From NCBI RefSeq assembly GCF_000373245.1, contig NZ_KB890755.1, positions 301,401 to 365,400 on the forward strand: a stretch of DNA of 64,000 nucleotides, read 5' to 3'. Numbering within the stretch: position 1 is the first letter of the stretch; each line of letters starts with the position of its first letter. A program made the position numbers and the translations under genes. Below the pieces are notes generated by a model. It searched no databases and had not been told where the DNA came from. It saw nothing but the letters and a program-made list of their open reading frames with translations. The DNA is from Echinicola pacifica DSM 19836 (GTDB lineage Bacteria > Bacteroidota > Bacteroidia > Cytophagales > Cyclobacteriaceae). Positions 30,776 through 39,729 of this stretch are shown in pieces.

Positions 30776-31813
30776 TTAGAATGAAAAGGTAAAGGTGGTG
30801 GTGCTTCGGTAGGTTTCTCCCGCTGGGGTAATGGCTCCAGGTGCTGAAGGGATATTGGGTCCATTGGGATAGCGGTGGGTTTCGCAGCAAAGGCCCCGAA
30901 ACTTGCCAAACTGATCACCATTTTCACGCTTTAGCTCATCAGAAGTGTACATCCCCGTATAGAAAAGCATTCCCGGTTCGGTGCTCCGTACCACCATCCT
31001 GCGAGAGCTTGCTGGATGAGAAATCTCCGCCACGGTTTGCAATCCTTCCCCTTGGTCGAAAATAAAATAATGCTCAAAACCATCCGGAAGACTTTCGAAA
31101 ACCCTGGTCATCTCCACCCCCTCTTTCAGGTCAAAGCCAAGCGCCTTGCTCTTAGCCAGAGGCCCGACAGGTACATTGCTTTCATCAGGTACTAGGTATT
31201 GCTCCGTAGCGATTTGGACCTTATGATTGCTGAGATCCTCTTTGAATCCAGAAAGATTAAAATAACTATGGTTGGTCAGTGAAATAGGGCTGTCCTGGTC
31301 GGTATGAGCAGCATAGGAGATCGATAAGTCATTATCTTCTCCCAAAGTAAAACTAAGTTCCACCTGCAAATTGCCGGGAAAACCTTCCTCCCCGTCCGGG
31401 GAAAAGAGGCTTAAGGTCAACTGGTTCTTCTCAGAATTCTGCTCCTTCAGCTCCCACATTCGCTTATCAAAACCACGAAGGCCGCCGTGAAGATGATTAG
31501 GACCATCATTGGTGGCGAGCTGGTAATCCTTGCCCTGAAGGGAGAATTTACCATCCTTCAGCCGGGAGGCAAACCTCCCTACCGTACCTCCAAAATAAGG
31601 AGAGTTGGAGGTATAGGCTGGAGAAAAGTAAGCCTCAAAGGAATCAAATCCACAAACCAGTTCTTCCCGGGATCCTTCCGAACCTGGAATCGATACTGAG
31701 GTGATGGTAGCGCCATAGTTCATTATCTTCACTTCCATCCCTGCGCTATTGCTAAGTGTATATAAAAAGACCTCTTGTCCCTCAAAAACACCGAATTTAT
31801 TTGAGTTAATCAT
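30776..31813 (-). CDS. galM: Aldose 1-epimerase
   Basis: 345 residues from the ATG at 31813 (MINSNKFGVFEG). Galactose-mutarotase features are present: GPNHLHGGLRGFDKRMW with the substrate-binding His, SLTNHSYFNLSG with the catalytic His, and GLCCETHRYPNGPN with the catalytic Glu of the C-terminal part. It interconverts anomers of galactose or related aldoses, useful because GH16/GH117 action on agar yields both galactose and anhydrogalactose. It is separated from the cycloisomerase gene by a terminator-like hairpin, so it may be expressed at a lower level. Confidence 0.88.
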   Translation of the reverse strand: MINSNKFGVFEGQEVFLYTLSNSAGMEVKIMNYGATITSVSIPGSEGSREELVCGFDSFEAYFSPAYTSNSPYFGGTVGRFASRLKDGKFSLQGKDYQLATNDGPNHLHGGLRGFDKRMWELKEQNSEKNQLTLSLFSPDGEEGFPGNLQVELSFTLGEDNDLSISYAAHTDQDSPISLTNHSYFNLSGFKEDLSNHKVQIATEQYLVPDESNVPVGPLAKSKALGFDLKEGVEMTRVFESLPDGFEHYFIFDQGEGLQTVAEISHPASSRRMVVRSTEPGMLFYTGMYTSDELKRENGDQFGKFRGLCCETHRYPNGPNIPSAPGAITPAGETYRSTTTFTFSF

Positions 31814-31836
31814 TGGGTTATTGGTTAAGTTAATTG

Positions 31837-31880
31837 AAAAAAACAACAGCCCTCCAGTCAAAAAGACCTTTGGGCTGCTG
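31837..31880 (-). terminator. Internal terminator or attenuator before galM
   Basis: Reading the minus strand, CAGCAGCCC and GGGCTGTTG pair (one G-T wobble) and are followed by seven T residues, between the cycloisomerase stop and the galM start. It has the form of an intrinsic terminator inside the operon. Confidence 0.6.
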
Positions 31881-31890
31881 AACCATTAAA

Positions 31891-33018
31891 CTAAATTTGA
31901 AGGGGCTTATCGCCAGTCAAAACGGCTGCTCCTACTTCATACGGCTGTAATTTCGTCCAGTCAAATTCTACTCCAGTGCCTGGGGCATCGGGAGCGACAG
32001 CCAGATGATCTTCGATCTGTAAGGGTCGGGTAGTGTACTCATCGATCGGGAAGCTATGGACTTCCAGCCATCCGCTATTTTCCTGGGCAGAAACCAAACT
32101 TACGTGCAGCTCCTGCATGCCATGGGAGCAGGCAGGAATACCATATTTTTTCGCTAATTGGGCGGCTTTTAGCCAGCCGGTGATCCCTCCACAATTGGAG
32201 GCGTCCGGCTGAATAAAGCCCAATTTGGCTTGCTCAAAGGCATACTCAAATTCATGAATGGTATGCAGGTTTTCGCCCATCGCCAGTGGCACCTTGGTGG
32301 CCTCAGCGATAATTCCATAGCCCAGATAATCATCAGGAATGGTAGGCTCTTCAAACCATAGAATATTATATTGCTCAAAAGCCTTTGAAGCCTCGATGGC
32401 TTTTTCGCGGCTCATGGAATAGTTGGCATCCACCATGAAGGTAATGTCCTCTCCCACAAATTCCCGAACGGCCTTGATTCTGTCCAGGTCTTCCTGGAGG
32501 TTTTCACGACCGATCTTAATCTTCACGGCATTGAACCCCGCTTCCAAGTAGCTTTTCATATTATCCAGCAACTTCGGCAGGGGAAATTGCAGGTCAATAC
32601 CGCCTCTATAGGCTTTACACTTATTATTATGGCCACCAGCCATCTTCCAAAGTGGCTGTCCAGCTTTCTTGCATTTGATATCCCAGAGGGCAATGTCCAC
32701 CGTGGAGATTGCAAAAGAGGCGATTCCTCCGCGCCCGACATAGTGAATATGCCATTCCAGCAGGTCATATATCCCATCGATATCCTCACCAGACTGACCC
32801 AGCAAGGCAGGAGTGAGATCATGCTCCACCATGGCCTTGATAGCATGGCCGCCCTTGCCACCTGTATAGCTATAGCCCGTCCCCTGACTGCCATCCTCCA
32901 GGGTGATGGTGGTGGTTATCAATTCAAAATGAGTATGGTCGCCATGCTTGGCATCATTGAGCACCTCCGGCAGAGGCACTTTAAACAGTCGGCATTTTAT
33001 ATCTTTAATCTTAGTCAT
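31891..33018 (-). CDS. 3,6-anhydro-L-galactonate cycloisomerase (enolase superfamily)
   Basis: 375 residues of the mandelate racemase/muconate-lactonising group. Catalytic and metal sites are visible: K166 and K168 in VKIKIG, D197 in MVDANYS, E223 in WFEEPT, E249 in MGENLHT and H299 in CSHGMQELH. The N-terminal [20 protein letters not shown] and the GRGGIASFA segment resemble, as I recall it, the characterised Vibrio cycloisomerase that opens 3,6-anhydro-L-galactonate to 2-keto-3-deoxy-L-galactonate. The start is 5 bases after the aldehyde dehydrogenase stop. Together the pair performs the two committed steps of anhydrogalactose catabolism. A different acid-sugar dehydratase activity remains possible. 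Confidence 0.88.
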   Translation of the reverse strand: MTKIKDIKCRLFKVPLPEVLNDAKHGDHTHFELITTTITLEDGSQGTGYSYTGGKGGHAIKAMVEHDLTPALLGQSGEDIDGIYDLLEWHIHYVGRGGIASFAISTVDIALWDIKCKKAGQPLWKMAGGHNNKCKAYRGGIDLQFPLPKLLDNMKSYLEAGFNAVKIKIGRENLQEDLDRIKAVREFVGEDITFMVDANYSMSREKAIEASKAFEQYNILWFEEPTIPDDYLGYGIIAEATKVPLAMGENLHTIHEFEYAFEQAKLGFIQPDASNCGGITGWLKAAQLAKKYGIPACSHGMQELHVSLVSAQENSGWLEVHSFPIDEYTTRPLQIEDHLAVAPDAPGTGVEFDWTKLQPYEVGAAVLTGDKPLQI

Positions 33019-33023
33019 AGTCT

Positions 33024-34469
33024 TTAGGCTTTGTATCTGACATAAAAAGTTTTCTTATCCAGGTATTGCTCAAAACCGTATTTACCATCTTCTCCTCCGG
33101 TACCGCTGAGCTTATAGCCATTATGGAAGCCCTGATGCTGCTCTCCATGGCCTCTATTGATATAGATTTCACCAAATTCCAGCTCATCATTGCACTTCAT
33201 GATGGTATTCATATTATTGGTGAATACCATTGCCGCCAGGCCATATTCACTGTCATTGGCGAAGCCGATCACCTGATCGAAGTCATTAAACCTGATCACA
33301 GGAAGAATAGGACCGAAGGACTCATGATGAACGATGCCCATATGCTGTTCCACATCGGTAAGAACGGTAGGCTCAAACCAAAAGCCTTTTTCAAACTGGC
33401 TGCCTTCGGGTCTTTTGCCGCCATGAAGCAGGGTGGCTCCCTCCTGGATGGCCTCAGCGACCAATTTCTCCATATTAGCCAGTTCCTTGGCGTTTACTTT
33501 AGGACCCATCTGGCTGGCAGGATCCATGGGATCACCTACTTTTAGGGATTTTACCTTGGCGAGAAACTTCTCCATAAAGGGCTCATAGATGTCCTCATGA
33601 AGGTACAGGCGTTCGTTGCAGGTACATACCTGGCCACAATTGTCAAATCGGGAATGCAGGGCGGCGTCCACGGCGGCGTCGATATCGGCATCTTCGAAGA
33701 CTATAAAAGGAGCCTTTCCTCCCAATTCCAGCTGCACGTGGATGAGGTTATCGGCAGCAGCTCTGGCGATCTGCTGTCCCACGGGAGTACTTCCGGTCAT
33801 GGTGACCATTTTGGTGATAGGGCTTTCGACTAGTGCGCCACCCATCACACGACCAGGGCCAGTGATGATATTGAGCACACCGGCGGGTAAGCCCACCTTA
33901 CTGGCGATATTCCCTAGCTCCAGGGTCGCCAGGGGTGTTTCGGTAGTGGGTTTTACCACGATGGTATTGCCAGCGACCAGAGCTGGGCCTATCTTCCTAC
34001 CGGCAAGGGCAAGAGGGAAATTCCATGCGGTAATCGCCACCACAACGCCACGAGGGACTTTATTGATCCATATTTGCTCGTTCTCGTTGTCAGAGGGCAC
34101 GAGATCCCCCTCGATACGGCGCGCCCATTCGCAGGCATATTCTATAAATGAGGCAGTCACGTCCACTTCCATCTCCGCCACACTGATCAGCTTACCTTGC
34201 TCCTGGACAAGCAGACGTGCCAAATCAGATTTTCTGGCTTTTATCTCTGCCGCAAAAGCATAGAGATATTCTGCTCTCTTTCTCGCAGGTAATTTTTTCC
34301 ATTCTTTTTGGGCTTTTTCTGCCGCCACCAAGGCCCGCTCAGCATCCTGAGCATTGCCATCCTGGACGGTCGCCACGATAGATTCATCACTTGGGTTCAA
34401 TACATTTTCGGTGGCCCCTGTGGTGGAGTCCACCCATTGTCCGTCGATATATAATTGATAGTTTTTCAT
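33024..34469 (-). CDS. 3,6-anhydro-L-galactose dehydrogenase (AldA-like aldehyde dehydrogenase)
   Basis: 481 residues, the usual length of NAD(P)-dependent aldehyde dehydrogenases. Visible sites: N150 in AWNFP, the general base E248 in LELGGKAP, nucleophile C282 in NCGQVCTC, and ESFGPILPV. Closest by eye to the lactaldehyde dehydrogenase AldA group ([15 protein letters not shown]). Next to the cycloisomerase and a GH117, the expected reaction is oxidation of 3,6-anhydro-L-galactose to the corresponding aldonate. If the operon were for another deoxy-sugar it could oxidise lactaldehyde, but no fuculose or rhamnulose aldolase is present to support that. Confidence 0.88.
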   Translation of the reverse strand: MKNYQLYIDGQWVDSTTGATENVLNPSDESIVATVQDGNAQDAERALVAAEKAQKEWKKLPARKRAEYLYAFAAEIKARKSDLARLLVQEQGKLISVAEMEVDVTASFIEYACEWARRIEGDLVPSDNENEQIWINKVPRGVVVAITAWNFPLALAGRKIGPALVAGNTIVVKPTTETPLATLELGNIASKVGLPAGVLNIITGPGRVMGGALVESPITKMVTMTGSTPVGQQIARAAADNLIHVQLELGGKAPFIVFEDADIDAAVDAALHSRFDNCGQVCTCNERLYLHEDIYEPFMEKFLAKVKSLKVGDPMDPASQMGPKVNAKELANMEKLVAEAIQEGATLLHGGKRPEGSQFEKGFWFEPTVLTDVEQHMGIVHHESFGPILPVIRFNDFDQVIGFANDSEYGLAAMVFTNNMNTIMKCNDELEFGEIYINRGHGEQHQGFHNGYKLSGTGGEDGKYGFEQYLDKKTFYVRYKA

Positions 34470-34504
34470 GGTTTTTTGTTTAATGGTTTTTCACTAAATG
34501 GCGT

Positions 34505-35275
34505 TTATCGTCCCATCCATCCGCCATCCACCAGCATCACACTGCCGTGCATATAAGCGGCTGCCTCAGAACATAGAAACACTACCGGACCGCCAAAGTC
34601 CTCAGCCTCACCCCATCTTCCCGCAGGAATACGCGACAGAATAGAGCTGGACCGATCAGGGTCATTTCGAAGAGCCTCGGTATTATCCGTGCTGATATAG
34701 CCCGGGGCAATTGCATTTACATTCACCCCTTTGCTCGCCCATTCATTGGCAAAAGCCATGGTCAACTGACCAATCGCGCCCTTGCTGGCAGCATACCCAG
34801 GAACGGTGATACCTCCCTGAAAAGTGAGTAAAGAAGCCGTAAAGACCACTTTTCCACTACCTCTGGCGATCATCTCCTTACCAAACTCCCGCGTCAGGAT
34901 AAACTGTGCATTTTGGTTTACCTCGATCACCTTATCCCACATCTCATCGGGATGCTCGGCAGCGGGCTTGCGCAAAATCGTTCCTGCATTATTAATTAGA
35001 ATATCCACCTGAGGATGAGCTTCCTTTACCTCATTGATGAATCGATATAGGTCCTGGCGATCGGAAAAATCACACTGAAAGGCCGAAAATTTGCGTCCTT
35101 TGGACAGGATAGACTTCTCCACTTCACTCCCACTCAGCTCCAATGAAGCACTCACACCAATGATATCCGCGCCGGCCTCTGCCAATGCTTCTGCCATCGC
35201 TTTGCCTATTCCTCTCTTGCAGCCCGTCACCAGGGCGGTTTTTCCCTCTAGGTTAAATTTATTCAGTACACTCAT
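34505..35275 (-). CDS. KduD-like short-chain dehydrogenase
   Basis: 256 residues, classical SDR. The dinucleotide loop is TGCKRGIG (about 18-25), NNAG at about 95-98, the catalytic set S148, Y161 and K165 (YAASK), and a C-terminal VDGGWMGR. It resembles KduD, 2-keto-3-deoxy-gluconate 5-dehydrogenase. In the described agarolytic route, 2-keto-3-deoxy-L-galactonate is oxidised at C5 and then reduced by such an enzyme to 2-keto-3-deoxy-D-gluconate. The gene sits between the zinc dehydrogenase and the aldehyde dehydrogenase, which fits this reductive half. Activity inferred from family and context. Confidence 0.85.
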   Translation of the reverse strand: MSVLNKFNLEGKTALVTGCKRGIGKAMAEALAEAGADIIGVSASLELSGSEVEKSILSKGRKFSAFQCDFSDRQDLYRFINEVKEAHPQVDILINNAGTILRKPAAEHPDEMWDKVIEVNQNAQFILTREFGKEMIARGSGKVVFTASLLTFQGGITVPGYAASKGAIGQLTMAFANEWASKGVNVNAIAPGYISTDNTEALRNDPDRSSSILSRIPAGRWGEAEDFGGPVVFLCSEAAAYMHGSVMLVDGGWMGR

Positions 35276-35287
35276 TTTGGTTTATTA

Positions 35288-36307
35288 TTATTGGTTAATG
35301 TCAATTAGGTATTTCATTCCCGCAGGATTCTTATCTATCTCATCAAAGACCTCCTGAATCTGCTCCAGTCCTCCCACCTTGGTGATCAGCTGCTCAAATG
35401 GCACCGTACCCGAGGCAGCAATGCGTAAGGCCTCCTCATAATCTTCCTCCTCATACAGTCGCGCACCCAATAGCTCTACCTCTGACCAGAAAAACTTAAA
35501 TAAATCGACATTCCTGGTGCCGCCGCCATGAATGGCTACCATTACTATTCGACCGCGAACATTGACCACCTCGGTCATCGCCTCCACACCGGCCTGGGAT
35601 CCTGACACCTCAAAGGCGCAGTCTATCATCTTCTCATCAGTCAGGCGTGTGATGCTATCTTTTAGGCTTTCCTGCGCCGGGTTGATCACTTCAAATCCCA
35701 AATCCTTTAACATCCCTATGCGGGTGGCATTGACTTCGGAGATGAATACATTGGCACCTTTTTCCTTGAGGACAAAGGCGATCAAAGTCCCGATAGGGCC
35801 TCCACCGATCACCAAGGCGTTTTCACCCTTAGTCACTCTGCCGATCTTCACATCATGACAGGCCACTGCCAATGGCTCTATAAATGCTCCATGCTTCAAA
35901 GAAAGCCCCTCAGGAAGCTTATGAAGGGTATAGGCGGGCACCACCCAGTTTTGCTGGAAGGCTCCTGCGCTATCTATACCGATGAACTTCAGGTTTTTGC
36001 CTACGTGCTTATGACCTTTGTCAAAAGAATGCTCCGCGCCAAAGCGAAGCGGACGAACGGCCACTTCATCACCTACAGCCACATTGTCCACGCCTTCTCC
36101 AAGCTCCGCCACCACAGCCGAGGCCTCATGACCAATCACCTGAGGTGGACTCACTCGCTTGTCCATTACCCCATGAAAAATATGTACATCGGTGCCGCAA
36201 ACCCCGCAATACTGAACGGACAAACGAACTTCGCCTTTGCCAGGCTTTTCGATAGGTGATTCACCAATAGAAAACTTTCCCTTTTCTTGATAAAATGCTG
36301 CTTTCAT
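35288..36307 (-). CDS. Zinc alcohol dehydrogenase, likely 2-keto-3-deoxy-L-galactonate 5-dehydrogenase
   Basis: 339 residues of the medium-chain dehydrogenase family. Catalytic zinc ligands are C37 (CGVCGTDVH), H60-E61 and probably E144. The Rossmann motif is GGGPIG at about 168-173. The lobe that normally carries four structural-zinc cysteines instead reads RPLRFGAEHSFDKGHKHVG, without any cysteine, so the structural zinc is apparently lost. Located 12 bases before the KduD-like gene, it is a good candidate for the C5 oxidation that, together with KduD, converts the L-galacto to the D-gluco keto-deoxy acid. Other polyol or aldonate substrates are possible. Confidence 0.82.
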   Translation of the reverse strand: MKAAFYQEKGKFSIGESPIEKPGKGEVRLSVQYCGVCGTDVHIFHGVMDKRVSPPQVIGHEASAVVAELGEGVDNVAVGDEVAVRPLRFGAEHSFDKGHKHVGKNLKFIGIDSAGAFQQNWVVPAYTLHKLPEGLSLKHGAFIEPLAVACHDVKIGRVTKGENALVIGGGPIGTLIAFVLKEKGANVFISEVNATRIGMLKDLGFEVINPAQESLKDSITRLTDEKMIDCAFEVSGSQAGVEAMTEVVNVRGRIVMVAIHGGGTRNVDLFKFFWSEVELLGARLYEEEDYEEALRIAASGTVPFEQLITKVGGLEQIQEVFDEIDKNPAGMKYLIDINQ

Positions 36308-36351
36308 ATCTTTAATTAGATTTTACAATTTGAGTTTATTGATCCGCAAAT

Positions 36352-36401
36352 GGCTTCCATCGGCCTGGCTAAGGGGTCCCCCTCAGGTCTCAATGGAAGC
36401 C
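36352..36401 (-). promoter_or_regulatory. Intercistronic hairpin between GH117 and the dehydrogenase
   Basis: GGCTTCCAT (36352-36360) and ATGGAAGCC (36393-36401) pair perfectly; a GGGG/CCCC inner pairing is possible. No T-run follows, so it is more likely an mRNA-processing or stability element than a terminator. Confidence 0.45.
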
Positions 36402-36419
36402 CAATGCGATGGTTTATAA

Positions 36420-37616
36420 TTATGGATTGAAGGATTTACGGGCGTCAAATCTCCTGATCACCTGCCAATCACCTGTGACGTATTCATGGGTCAGCCCCCA
36501 CTGAAGAGCCGCCACAGGGCTAGCCTCAAAGTCGAGCGACTGGTCAAGGCCTGCCGCCTCTGGACCTGATTTGACATGAGATTTAATTTCAAAATTGATC
36601 CCATCTGGTGACCATTGGAGAGTATTACGCTCAGGGCCATCTGTGATGATCAAAGCGGCGACGCCTCCATCATATTTCCATACACAGAGCTCATGGCCAC
36701 TGTTGGTGATCGGATTGTACTCAGACTTGACATATGGGCCGGTGAGCTTATCAGATATGGCCACTCCCCATTTGATCTCACGACCGCCAAAAGTCTTATG
36801 CTCGCCCATTCTTTCTCCTTTATAGTAGAGGTAAAATTTGCCTTTATAGTGCAATAGCGTCGGATCATGTACCTTATGACTGTCAAATGAGCCTTGGGAC
36901 TTTACATTGAAGCGGGAATCCTCTTCTCCATCCCACTCGCCATCATCTGTGGGCGAGAGTATTGGTGCGCTAAGTTTTTTGAAAGGCCCCTCCGGGGAAT
37001 CTGAAATGGCCATTCCTACCTGATTTTTCACCCTGTTTACATAAGGGGCTTTCACCGTCTGATAGACCAAAATATACTTGTCCTCATGAGTCATCACCTG
37101 AGGGGTGAATACCGAGCGGTCATCATATGCACCTGCCTCACCTCTGCCTACCGCCAGTCCTTCTTCTTTCCAGGTCCAGCCATCTTGCGAGGTCGCATAC
37201 CATACCTCGGACTTGTCCCAAGGGAATACTTTCTTTTCGGGATCTCCCGTACCAAATCCATAGGACTTACCCACCGTTTTGGTATAATAAACATAATAGG
37301 TATCCCCCACCTTGATCAGGTCACTGGGATCCCTGCGGGTTACTCCTTCTTCATAGGCAAAGTCGCCCTTCAGGTCGGACTTGGTAAACTCGATAAACCA
37401 TTCAGGTCCTTGCGCATAATTCCGCTCCAAAGCCCGCTTAGAGGCCGCACTTAATTTATCCGTTTTTGGAATGGCCAAAAAATCATATACCGAATCCGGG
37501 TAAGTCTGACCAGGGGCTCCCTCATCGGTGGATGGCTGGCTGGGTGATGGTTCTGAACATGCAAAGATGGTCGATGCCATTATCGCAATGGGTAAAATAG
37601 TTTTTAGTGTTAACAT
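36420..37616 (-). CDS. GH117 alpha-1,3-neoagarooligosaccharide hydrolase, lipoprotein
   Basis: 398 residues, lipoprotein signal with Cys20 (TIFAC). The five-bladed GH117 fold is indicated by repeated [21 protein letters not shown] and ALIITDG strands. Catalytic positions match the family: D96 in RRDPSDL, D251 in VHDPTLL, and H308-E309 in NSGHEL. It removes 3,6-anhydro-L-galactose from the non-reducing end of neoagaro-oligosaccharides, probably in the periplasm. It is the first gene of the operon that catabolises the released sugar. A 15-base element and a terminator-like hairpin lie upstream. Confidence 0.9.
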   Translation of the reverse strand: MLTLKTILPIAIMASTIFACSEPSPSQPSTDEGAPGQTYPDSVYDFLAIPKTDKLSAASKRALERNYAQGPEWFIEFTKSDLKGDFAYEEGVTRRDPSDLIKVGDTYYVYYTKTVGKSYGFGTGDPEKKVFPWDKSEVWYATSQDGWTWKEEGLAVGRGEAGAYDDRSVFTPQVMTHEDKYILVYQTVKAPYVNRVKNQVGMAISDSPEGPFKKLSAPILSPTDDGEWDGEEDSRFNVKSQGSFDSHKVHDPTLLHYKGKFYLYYKGERMGEHKTFGGREIKWGVAISDKLTGPYVKSEYNPITNSGHELCVWKYDGGVAALIITDGPERNTLQWSPDGINFEIKSHVKSGPEAAGLDQSLDFEASPVAALQWGLTHEYVTGDWQVIRRFDARKSFNP

Positions 37617-37655
37617 ATATATTGAGGTTATTAAAATTGAGTTTATCTCTCAGCC

Positions 37656-37693
37656 CAATAAAAACCGGCATGCCCATCTACCTGCATACCGGC
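37656..37693 (-). promoter_or_regulatory. Terminator-like leader hairpin before GH117
   Basis: Minus-strand AAAGCCGGTATGC pairs with GCATGCCGGTTTT at 11 of 13 positions around a 7-base loop, and a run TTTTTATT follows. Only about 40 bases separate it from the GH117 start, so it may act as an attenuator. Confidence 0.5.
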
Positions 37694-37792
37694 TTTATTT
37701 TTGGCATTTGATTTAAATGAAAAGTTGTTTTGACTTCCCCTAAATCACTGGTCTAAAACTCCCATTTTATTCCCCCCTTACCATAAAAACAT

Positions 37793-37807
37793 ACTAGACA
37801 AAAACTG
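37793..37807 (-). promoter_or_regulatory. Shared element ACTAGACAAAAACTG, copy 1
   Basis: Identical over 15 bases to the copy at 49374-49388; both lie upstream of a minus-strand GH117 gene in the same orientation (177 and 116 bases before the starts). A common regulator site or promoter element is inferred. Confidence 0.5.
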
Positions 37808-38140
37808 GATAAATTGGCATATAGGGCTTTTAGGCCTGTATTTCATCTGACAAGCCCACTTTATTGCAGCAAATCACCCATTTCCAACACCCTGTCTATG
37901 CCTATCCCATTCGGTCCTAGAAAAAAAGTGAGACCAAAAAAAAACATATGGTATAACTCATAACACATGTATGGTAATGAGGGGAATGGGAGTATATAGA
38001 GCATAAGCCTGTGGCAATGGTCAGTGAACACCAAATAAACTTAATGGTAAGACCTTGCATCACTGGCCGAGAGTCTGAATTCTCAGCAATGATATAAGCG
38101 GGATAAACCCTTAAAAAATTTCCTTGGGTCTTAAATAAGA

Positions 38141-38171
38141 ATAGCCCTCTGAACCCGGTTCAGAAGGCTAT
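38141..38171 (-). terminator. Terminator of the cytochrome/DUF1501 operon
   Basis: ATAGCC and TCTGAACC pair with GGTTCAGA and GGCTAT (one mismatch) into a long compact hairpin; TTCTTATTT follows on the minus strand. It lies about 165 bases after the stop at 38336. Confidence 0.65.
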
Positions 38172-38335
38172 ATTATAAATCATACTTTACGATTCATCGC
38201 TAAAAGCCCATCATATCCCTACCGTTCATCGCTTCGGTCCCTATTGGGGCATTGGGTGGATAGATGGTCAGTGCTTATTTTGGATAAAAATCATAGGCTC
38301 AAAACCTGAGAAGGTCATTTCGCCAATGGTTTTCA

Positions 38336-39727
38336 TCAGCTGCTAACCGAAGGAGCGCTGGCTCCGCCAATTAGGTTGAGATGCGGGAATTGCTGCGAGA
38401 GGGCCTCCATCTCTGTGGGGCTGATTAGGGTATTCCACACATACACTTTCCGTGTTGCGGTATTTTCGCCCAGCACCTTTAGCCCTTCCTGGCTTATCTG
38501 CGTACCATAGATATTGACCACTTCCAGATGAGGCTGCCCCGCCAGGATCGTCATTTCGGCATCTGTAATGGTGGAGTGGCGCAGGTCGATGCGAATTAGG
38601 TTTTTCATAAGAGCCACTTTCTCAAAAGCCTGGCCATTGATGGTAGCTCTAGAAAAGTCAGCATAGACGATATTGGAAGCGATATTTTGGAGCAGCTCGG
38701 CCTGATGGCTATCGAAGGTTCCTCCCTGAAGGGAAACCTCCAGCAGCTGGCTGTCAGGGGTCAGGCGATTGACCTGAAGTCCTGCTGCACGCACCTCCTG
38801 CAGCTGCTCATCGGTAATGGCAGTGGCGGTAAGCTTATCGATAAATGGCCGTGGGCTGGCGTCCACCTTATAGTCCCGATCCAGAATCGCCACTATCTCT
38901 ATAGGCAGTTCCTCCGCCGCCAGGCTGAGGCTATCTGGAGCACCTTGGCTCACCCACCATTTCAGAAGGGCGATCTCACCGTAAGACATTCCATTTCCCT
39001 GAGGAGGCATATACTTGGTACTGCTCTCAGGCAATGTAATTCTATGCACCAGCTCACTCTCCAGCCCCATGCCGCCAGAAAGTACAGTGCCACTTTCTCC
39101 GCCGGCCCGCATCGCCTCCAGGCTACTCAGGTCCAGACCGCCTTTGGCCTTGGCAGGGTTATGGCAACTTATACACTTCTCCTCCAGCACAGGCTGAATG
39201 ATATGCTGAAATACCAAAATAGAATCAGGATTGCCGGGAAGGCTGGTATCCCCTCCTTCTCCCGTCTCCATCCCTGCTAGTCGCTTGATGGGATTGGGTG
39301 CATGCACCAGTAGATAATCAGATCCATGGGTGAGATTTCCCCCTAAATGCCCCGTCAGCGACACCAGGACGAAGGAAACACCAACGAGTCCATAAGCCAC
39401 CAAAGGGCTTTTCTTGTCCCATTTCCGGGATTTTGACCAGTATAATAAGGCGGTAAGGCCGACTAGTGCAAATCCCATCCATTTATGATTGGCGAGGGCT
39501 GCGGCATCATAACCTCCGCCTTGCGCCAGCATCAAGCCAATCAGCGCGCTCATCATCGCCCCAAAAGCACTGGCCAAATACGACCAAGCAATGATCTTGC
39601 GAAAATCAGCACTATCCGACTTACGAAGGAAACTCAGTAGCTCTAAAATAAGCCCAAACAATAAAAACCCAATGGGTAAATGAACCACCAAAGGGTGGAA
39701 TCTTCCGATAAATTGTGCCCAGTCCAT
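38336..39727 (-). CDS. DUF2231 membrane protein with cytochrome c and LRR-like domains
   Basis: 463 residues from the ATG at 39727 (MDWAQFIGRFHPLVVHLPIGF), which is the DUF2231 start; the 16-codon extension overlaps the upstream gene. Four transmembrane helices fill residues about 12-127, with conserved histidines. A planctomycete-type cytochrome c domain follows, with heme motif C185-ISC-H189 and methionine-containing KYMPPQGNGMS. The last 170 residues show leucine-rich-repeat-like periodicity (LIRIDLRHSTITDAEM, LEVVNIYGTQISQEG). It could pass electrons between the periplasm and the membrane. Last gene of the four-gene operon. Confidence 0.8.
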   Translation of the reverse strand: MDWAQFIGRFHPLVVHLPIGFLLFGLILELLSFLRKSDSADFRKIIAWSYLASAFGAMMSALIGLMLAQGGGYDAAALANHKWMGFALVGLTALLYWSKSRKWDKKSPLVAYGLVGVSFVLVSLTGHLGGNLTHGSDYLLVHAPNPIKRLAGMETGEGGDTSLPGNPDSILVFQHIIQPVLEEKCISCHNPAKAKGGLDLSSLEAMRAGGESGTVLSGGMGLESELVHRITLPESSTKYMPPQGNGMSYGEIALLKWWVSQGAPDSLSLAAEELPIEIVAILDRDYKVDASPRPFIDKLTATAITDEQLQEVRAAGLQVNRLTPDSQLLEVSLQGGTFDSHQAELLQNIASNIVYADFSRATINGQAFEKVALMKNLIRIDLRHSTITDAEMTILAGQPHLEVVNIYGTQISQEGLKVLGENTATRKVYVWNTLISPTEMEALSQQFPHLNLIGGASAPSVSS

Positions 39728-39729
39728 AG

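Larger units (their letters stand above)
37617..38335. other. Long leader/intergenic region upstream of the GH117 operon
   Basis: 719 bases without a supported gene. It contains, from right to left, the terminator of the cytochrome operon (38141-38171), the shared 15-base element (37793-37807) and an attenuator-like hairpin 40-77 bases before the GH117 start. Confidence 0.5.

Noticed and set aside
33066..34263. Long plus-strand frames opposite the aldehyde dehydrogenase gene
   Set aside because: The aldehyde dehydrogenase on the minus strand has all catalytic residues; the opposite frames have low-complexity composition and no motif.
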